Positions 63,053 to 64,000 of a stretch of DNA of 64,000 nt are shown here, one piece after another. The notes beneath the pieces were generated by a model. It was not told where the DNA came from. It saw only the letters and a list, made by a program, of their open reading frames with translations, and ran no database searches. The stretch is from Leptoclinus maculatus. Its lineage: Eukaryota; Chordata; Actinopteri; Perciformes; Stichaeidae. The stretch is from the NCBI GenBank assembly GCA_032191485.1, contig JAVDOI010000016.1, positions 10,154,759 through 10,218,758 on the forward strand, written 5' to 3'. The first letter of the stretch is position 1, and the number at the start of each line of letters is the position of its first letter. The position numbers and the translations under genes were made by a program.

Positions 63053-63530
63053 GCTGAGCCTTCAAGGCCTTCTCTGCTGGCCTAGACACTGACAGTATCC
63101 CAAAGCTATAGCTATTTTATAATTGAATTCATTTTCATAAATACACTACATGTATTCTAAATATTTTTCCCATTATCTTATTTTCTCATTGCACAGCTAC
63201 TGTCTTCCTCAGTTGCGTCGCTTCCAGTGCAGCTTGTTTTAAGTAGAGCTTTTATCCAATCAGATTTCACCTCTGTGTCTCTAGGTAAGAAGAGAGGCCC
63301 GGAGGCCTGCAGACTCACAAGTGAATCCCTTTGCAGTTAAATTAAATGGGGACGATATTGTTGATTGTCATAGTCTTCAACCAATCAGATCTTTAGTTTG
63401 ACATGTTGGGCGTATTCTTTGACATGCCAGAGCCTTCTAGCTGGCCTACAAGTACGTCAGCATTAACGTGCGGCTTGATTGGTCAGTGGGCTAGCGTGAC
63501 TGTTGTGAAACTAGCTAGCAGTACTTTGTA
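63053..63530 (+). mobile_element. Repeat-like segment with CCAAT boxes (candidate)
   Basis: Two related blocks ('gagccttc..ggc.ttct.ctgctggccta' near 63057-63085 and 'gagccttctagctggcctac' near 63431-63450) suggest duplicated or element-derived DNA. It contains CCAAT at 63256 and 63381 and an inverted CCAAT (ATTGG) at 63478. It could equally be a promoter for a gene beyond the window. Confidence 0.3.
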
Positions 63531-64000
63531 GTAGTAAGAGTTAAAGTTTAAAGATATGTAAGAAGTTTTTACGTGGCATTACATTTTTTGCGTTTTGGCA
63601 TGTTTGGCGGTGACAATCCCAAAATCTACCAAACGCATTTAAACAGCAGCTTTGGTAATTTAACTGCTTTTGTTTTTTTACATCTACAGTAGCGTTACTA
63701 CTGTGTTAATTTCTCTATTGTGTCGTTTTTATGATATGGTTAACATTGTTCCCTCTGATGTGAATAATATTTGAATGGTGCCCTTGAGTGTGTGGCGTAA
63801 TGCATGTTTTAGTGCTGCAGTTTTGCTGGAATGTGCAGAGGCCTGTTGAATGGTGTTATTTGGGTTTTATGTTATTCTACCTGCTTTGTTGTCATATAAA
63901 TATATGTGACTAGTTCTTGTGAGTTTGTTCTTGTCATTGTGTTGATTACATTGATTTTGACGATATGCATTGCCCGTTAATGACGAAGCATCCCATCATG
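63531..64000. other. Window end, no gene recognised
   Basis: AT-rich sequence without a repeat or exon I can name. Confidence 0.5.

Overview
The window looks like nuclear DNA from a ray-finned fish, probably a teleost. Three things point that way. Two vertebrate genes are recognisable. The prominin gene has many exons and short introns. The non-coding DNA is full of (CA)n/(GT)n microsatellites, an L2-type LINE 3' tail and small decayed SINE and DNA-transposon fragments of the kind common in teleosts. There is no bacterial, phage or CRISPR content.

Layout. Positions 1 to about 41,650 form a gene-poor block. I found no exon there that I can defend, only microsatellites, one 13-copy 33-bp minisatellite (5488-5916), an exact 67-bp duplication, a perfect 26-bp-arm hairpin (6900-6955) and TE fragments. 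A short promoter/5' leader region (about 41,880-42,280) leads into hps6, a single-exon plus-strand gene (42281-45109) for the BLOC-2 subunit HPS6 (942 aa). After about 5.8 kb of 3' UTR and repeat-rich DNA comes a prominin gene on the minus strand. All 23 coding exons could be read (50887-60017), with consistent splice phases, giving 837 aa. The two genes are convergent (tail to tail). Upstream of the prominin start (60.8-61.8 kb) lies a chain of splice-bounded minus-strand segments that may be the prominin 5' leader or a separate small gene. The last 2 kb holds repeat-like DNA with several CCAAT boxes.

How the genes relate. HPS6 acts in the cytosol in lysosome-related organelle biogenesis. 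Prominins are pentaspan glycoproteins of plasma-membrane protrusions. They are not known to share a pathway, so their adjacency is syntenic rather than functional. In human, PROM2 lies next to KCNIP3, PROM1 is a few Mb from KCNIP4, and HPS6 is near KCNIP2. A prominin beside hps6 is therefore best explained as the third vertebrate prominin (prom3); this is inference.

No wholly new system is evident. The observations most worth a second look are the (UG)n tracts hugging the splice sites of prominin exons 3 and 4, whose joint skipping would remove TM1 and TM2 in frame, the open-frame exon chain upstream of prominin, and the three uORFs ahead of hps6.
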